Source: Candidatus Enterococcus myersii (GTDB lineage Bacteria; Bacillota; Bacilli; Lactobacillales; Enterococcaceae). From it: DNA of 44,353 bases. The notes under the pieces were generated by a model. It ran no database searches, was not told the DNA's origin, and saw only the letters and a program-made list of their open reading frames with translations. Positions 43,047-44,353 of this stretch are shown here, piece after piece (positions within the stretch are counted from its first letter, which is position 1; each line of letters starts with the position of its first letter). A program made the translations under genes and the position numbers. The DNA is taken from positions 1-44,353 of the forward strand of contig NZ_JAFLVT010000018.1 of assembly GCF_017316025.1 (NCBI RefSeq), in the 5' to 3' direction.

Positions 43047-43778
43047 ATGCGGACAGTTCATTATGCAGTTGCCAGTTTACGTTACCATAAAAAAATCTAT
43101 CTTCCTTATTTTATCGTACTAGTTCTTTTGACTGTCGCACTATTTTTTGCACTGTGTTTAGTCAATTCAGCTCAGGCCATTTACTATGGTCTCCAAGATT
43201 TACTTGCCAACAACCCAATTAATGAAAATAAACAATGGAGCGCCCCACTCCAATTTTTCTTTACACAAATGAAAAATATTTATTGGTTGGTGGTGTTAGG
43301 AACAGTCAGTTTGCTAACGCTGTTTACCTTCTTGTTTTCTGGTCATGCTTTTACTCGCCGCAAACGAGAACTACAGACTTTTTTTACTTCAGGTCGCTCT
43401 CATTTACGAGTTGCGTTGCAAATTGCTTACGAGTTTGTTTTACCCGCGCTTTTCATTGTTGGCTGTCTAATTTGCCTTGTTTTGATTTTCCAGCCACTAG
43501 TACAACGCCTTTGTGAATTGATTCATACCCATACTGCACAAATCATTCGATCCAATGATTTAGCAAATCTAAATAATAATATAAAATTTGGAGTCCGCTT
43601 ACCAAAGGACTACCCGCTTTTAATTCAGACAGTTTTCATTAGCAATCGTGATTGGCTACAAATTTTTACTAAAACAGCTTGGCAAACGTTACTTTTATTG
43701 CTAATTAACTTTGGTATTGGGTTACCCCTTGGGGCTTTATTAGCCAAAATACGCTTATTAAAAAAGAGCATAAATTGA
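43047..43778 (+). CDS. Small FtsX-like ABC permease
   Basis: A 243-residue membrane protein with four helices (about 17-38, 75-96, 127-150, 214-236). The stretch after helix 2, FTRRKRELQTFFTSGRSHLRVALQI, matches the coupling region of FtsX-type permeases (R-K-R-E-L...G-S). It is about one third the size of antibiotic-sensing BceB-type permeases and has no large extracellular domain; the helix 3-4 loop is about 60 residues. ATG at 43047 with GAGGTG before it; TATAAT at 43023-43028 is a possible -10. The next gene encodes an ABC-ATPase-like protein without catalytic motifs, and no terminator separates them, so they probably act together. Confidence 0.7.
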   Translation: MRTVHYAVASLRYHKKIYLPYFIVLVLLTVALFFALCLVNSAQAIYYGLQDLLANNPINENKQWSAPLQFFFTQMKNIYWLVVLGTVSLLTLFTFLFSGHAFTRRKRELQTFFTSGRSHLRVALQIAYEFVLPALFIVGCLICLVLIFQPLVQRLCELIHTHTAQIIRSNDLANLNNNIKFGVRLPKDYPLLIQTVFISNRDWLQIFTKTAWQTLLLLLINFGIGLPLGALLAKIRLLKKSIN

Positions 43779-43873
43779 TTCGTCATGATTCCATCATTAA
43801 GAAGCTATTGAAGTAAATAATTGTTATTTAGTTTGCGCAAAGGCTATTTATGTAAAGTAAAGGAAGTGTTTTT

Positions 43874-44353
43874 ATGGAAAAAATTAGCCAACAAAATTTT
43901 AAAGTTTTTTATGGTAGGACGTTATCAGAAGCCCAGCAAAATTTTCAGCGAGAATTACAACGTCTCACAGCAGATGTTGGCAAAATCAGCTTAACTCCTG
44001 ATTTTATTCCTTACCTTTCGATAACTGAAAATCTATTAATGGGCTTTCCCAATAAGTTTTATAAACAAAAAATTACCGAGCTGCCCTTAGCCAAAGAACT
44101 TCAAATCACCGCTGGACTTTTAAACAAAGAAGTCGCAAGCTTAACTATGGTAGAAATCATTCAGTTACAGCTTTTTCGTGCTTTATTAGCAAATAATAAA
44201 TTTATCTGTTTTGAAGATATCACCACCGCCTTAAATATCCCGCAACGTCAACAACTCTTCAACCTTTTTCGCGATTTGATTGAAAAAGATGACTTGGTAA
44301 TCTATCTTTTAACCACCGATGAGGCATTAGTCGATAATTTAAAACAAGTAGAA
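43874..44353 (+). CDS. Degenerate ABC-ATPase-like protein, cut by the window end
   Basis: 160 codons are visible, without a stop, from the ATG after AGGAAGTG. The protein follows the order of an ABC nucleotide-binding domain but has lost its catalytic motifs. No Walker A (GxxxxGKT) exists: the N-terminus reads MEKISQQNFKVFYGRTLSEA. KISLTPDFIPYLSITENLLMGF resembles the Q-loop region without its Gln. The signature LSGGQ is replaced by LTMVEIIQLQLFRALL. Walker B is FICFEDIT instead of LLLDEPT. The switch His is Thr in YLLTTDEAL. The frame is open throughout, so this is not a simple frameshifted pseudogene. It may be a regulatory or structural partner of the permease upstream. Confidence 0.65.
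   Translation, partial: MEKISQQNFKVFYGRTLSEAQQNFQRELQRLTADVGKISLTPDFIPYLSITENLLMGFPNKFYKQKITELPLAKELQITAGLLNKEVASLTMVEIIQLQLFRALLANNKFICFEDITTALNIPQRQQLFNLFRDLIEKDDLVIYLLTTDEALVDNLKQVE

Noticed and set aside
43874-44353. Frameshifted pseudogene of a normal ABC ATPase
   Set aside because: The frame stays open for 160 codons and the degenerate motifs are in the correct order in one frame; lost Walker A cannot be recovered from another frame nearby.

Overview
The window is a low-GC Gram-positive chromosome segment, most likely from an Enterococcus or a close relative in the Enterococcaceae. The evidence is the locus dnaE-pfkA-pyk-yceD-rpmF-gnd followed by an EtaRS/LisRK-type two-component system, an mntH-usp pair, gdhA next to pgi, strong GGAGG ribosome sites, and AT-rich spacers with clear hairpin terminators. 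All recognisable proteins are intact chromosomal housekeeping or transport genes. I see no insertion sequence, prophage, plasmid function or CRISPR array. The species is not determined.

Layout. Positions 1-200 hold two tandem consensus promoters pointing left out of the window; they look like the P1/P2 pair of an rRNA operon whose genes lie beyond base 1. Positions 550-11964 are a leftward block: sensor kinase and response regulator, 6-phosphogluconate dehydrogenase, ribosomal protein L32 with its YceD partner, pyruvate kinase and phosphofructokinase, and DNA polymerase III alpha (DnaE). Positions 12062-15314 hold a small membrane protein, a PmrA-like drug exporter and a purine permease. Positions 15599-19125 run rightward: a Cof-type HAD phosphatase, a three-gene ABC cassette resembling Bacillus yxlEFG behind a striking 16-bp perfect inverted repeat, and NAD(P)H-hydrate epimerase. 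Asparagine synthetase, a flavin-binding protein and an unknown membrane protein run leftward to 22561, followed by tRNA-Ser(CGA).

Positions 23268-25454 contain a TetR regulator divergent from a two-subunit ThrE-type exporter. Then come mntH and a universal stress protein under a probable Mn-responsive operator, a TVP38-family membrane protein, a membrane-anchored glycerophosphodiesterase, an aquaporin and several small unknown proteins. Positions 33687-36500 carry pgi and gdhA. Positions 36625-40619 carry a BaiN-like flavoprotein, YbaK, AroD and an RlmI-like methyltransferase. The right end has lipoteichoic acid synthase, then a four-helix FtsX-like permease, then the start of a gene whose product looks like an ABC ATPase that has lost every catalytic motif.

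How genes work together: pfkA, pyk, pgi, gnd and gdhA cover central carbon and nitrogen metabolism. LtaS polymerises glycerophosphate, and the glycerophosphodiesterase could act on related glycerophosphodiesters. MntH and its stress-protein partner suggest Mn homeostasis. The most unusual items are the ATPase-dead ABC-like protein beside the mini-permease, the palindromic operator of the yxlEFG-like cassette, an inverted pair of 18-mers between tetR and the exporter, and a 26-bp direct repeat upstream of the aquaporin.
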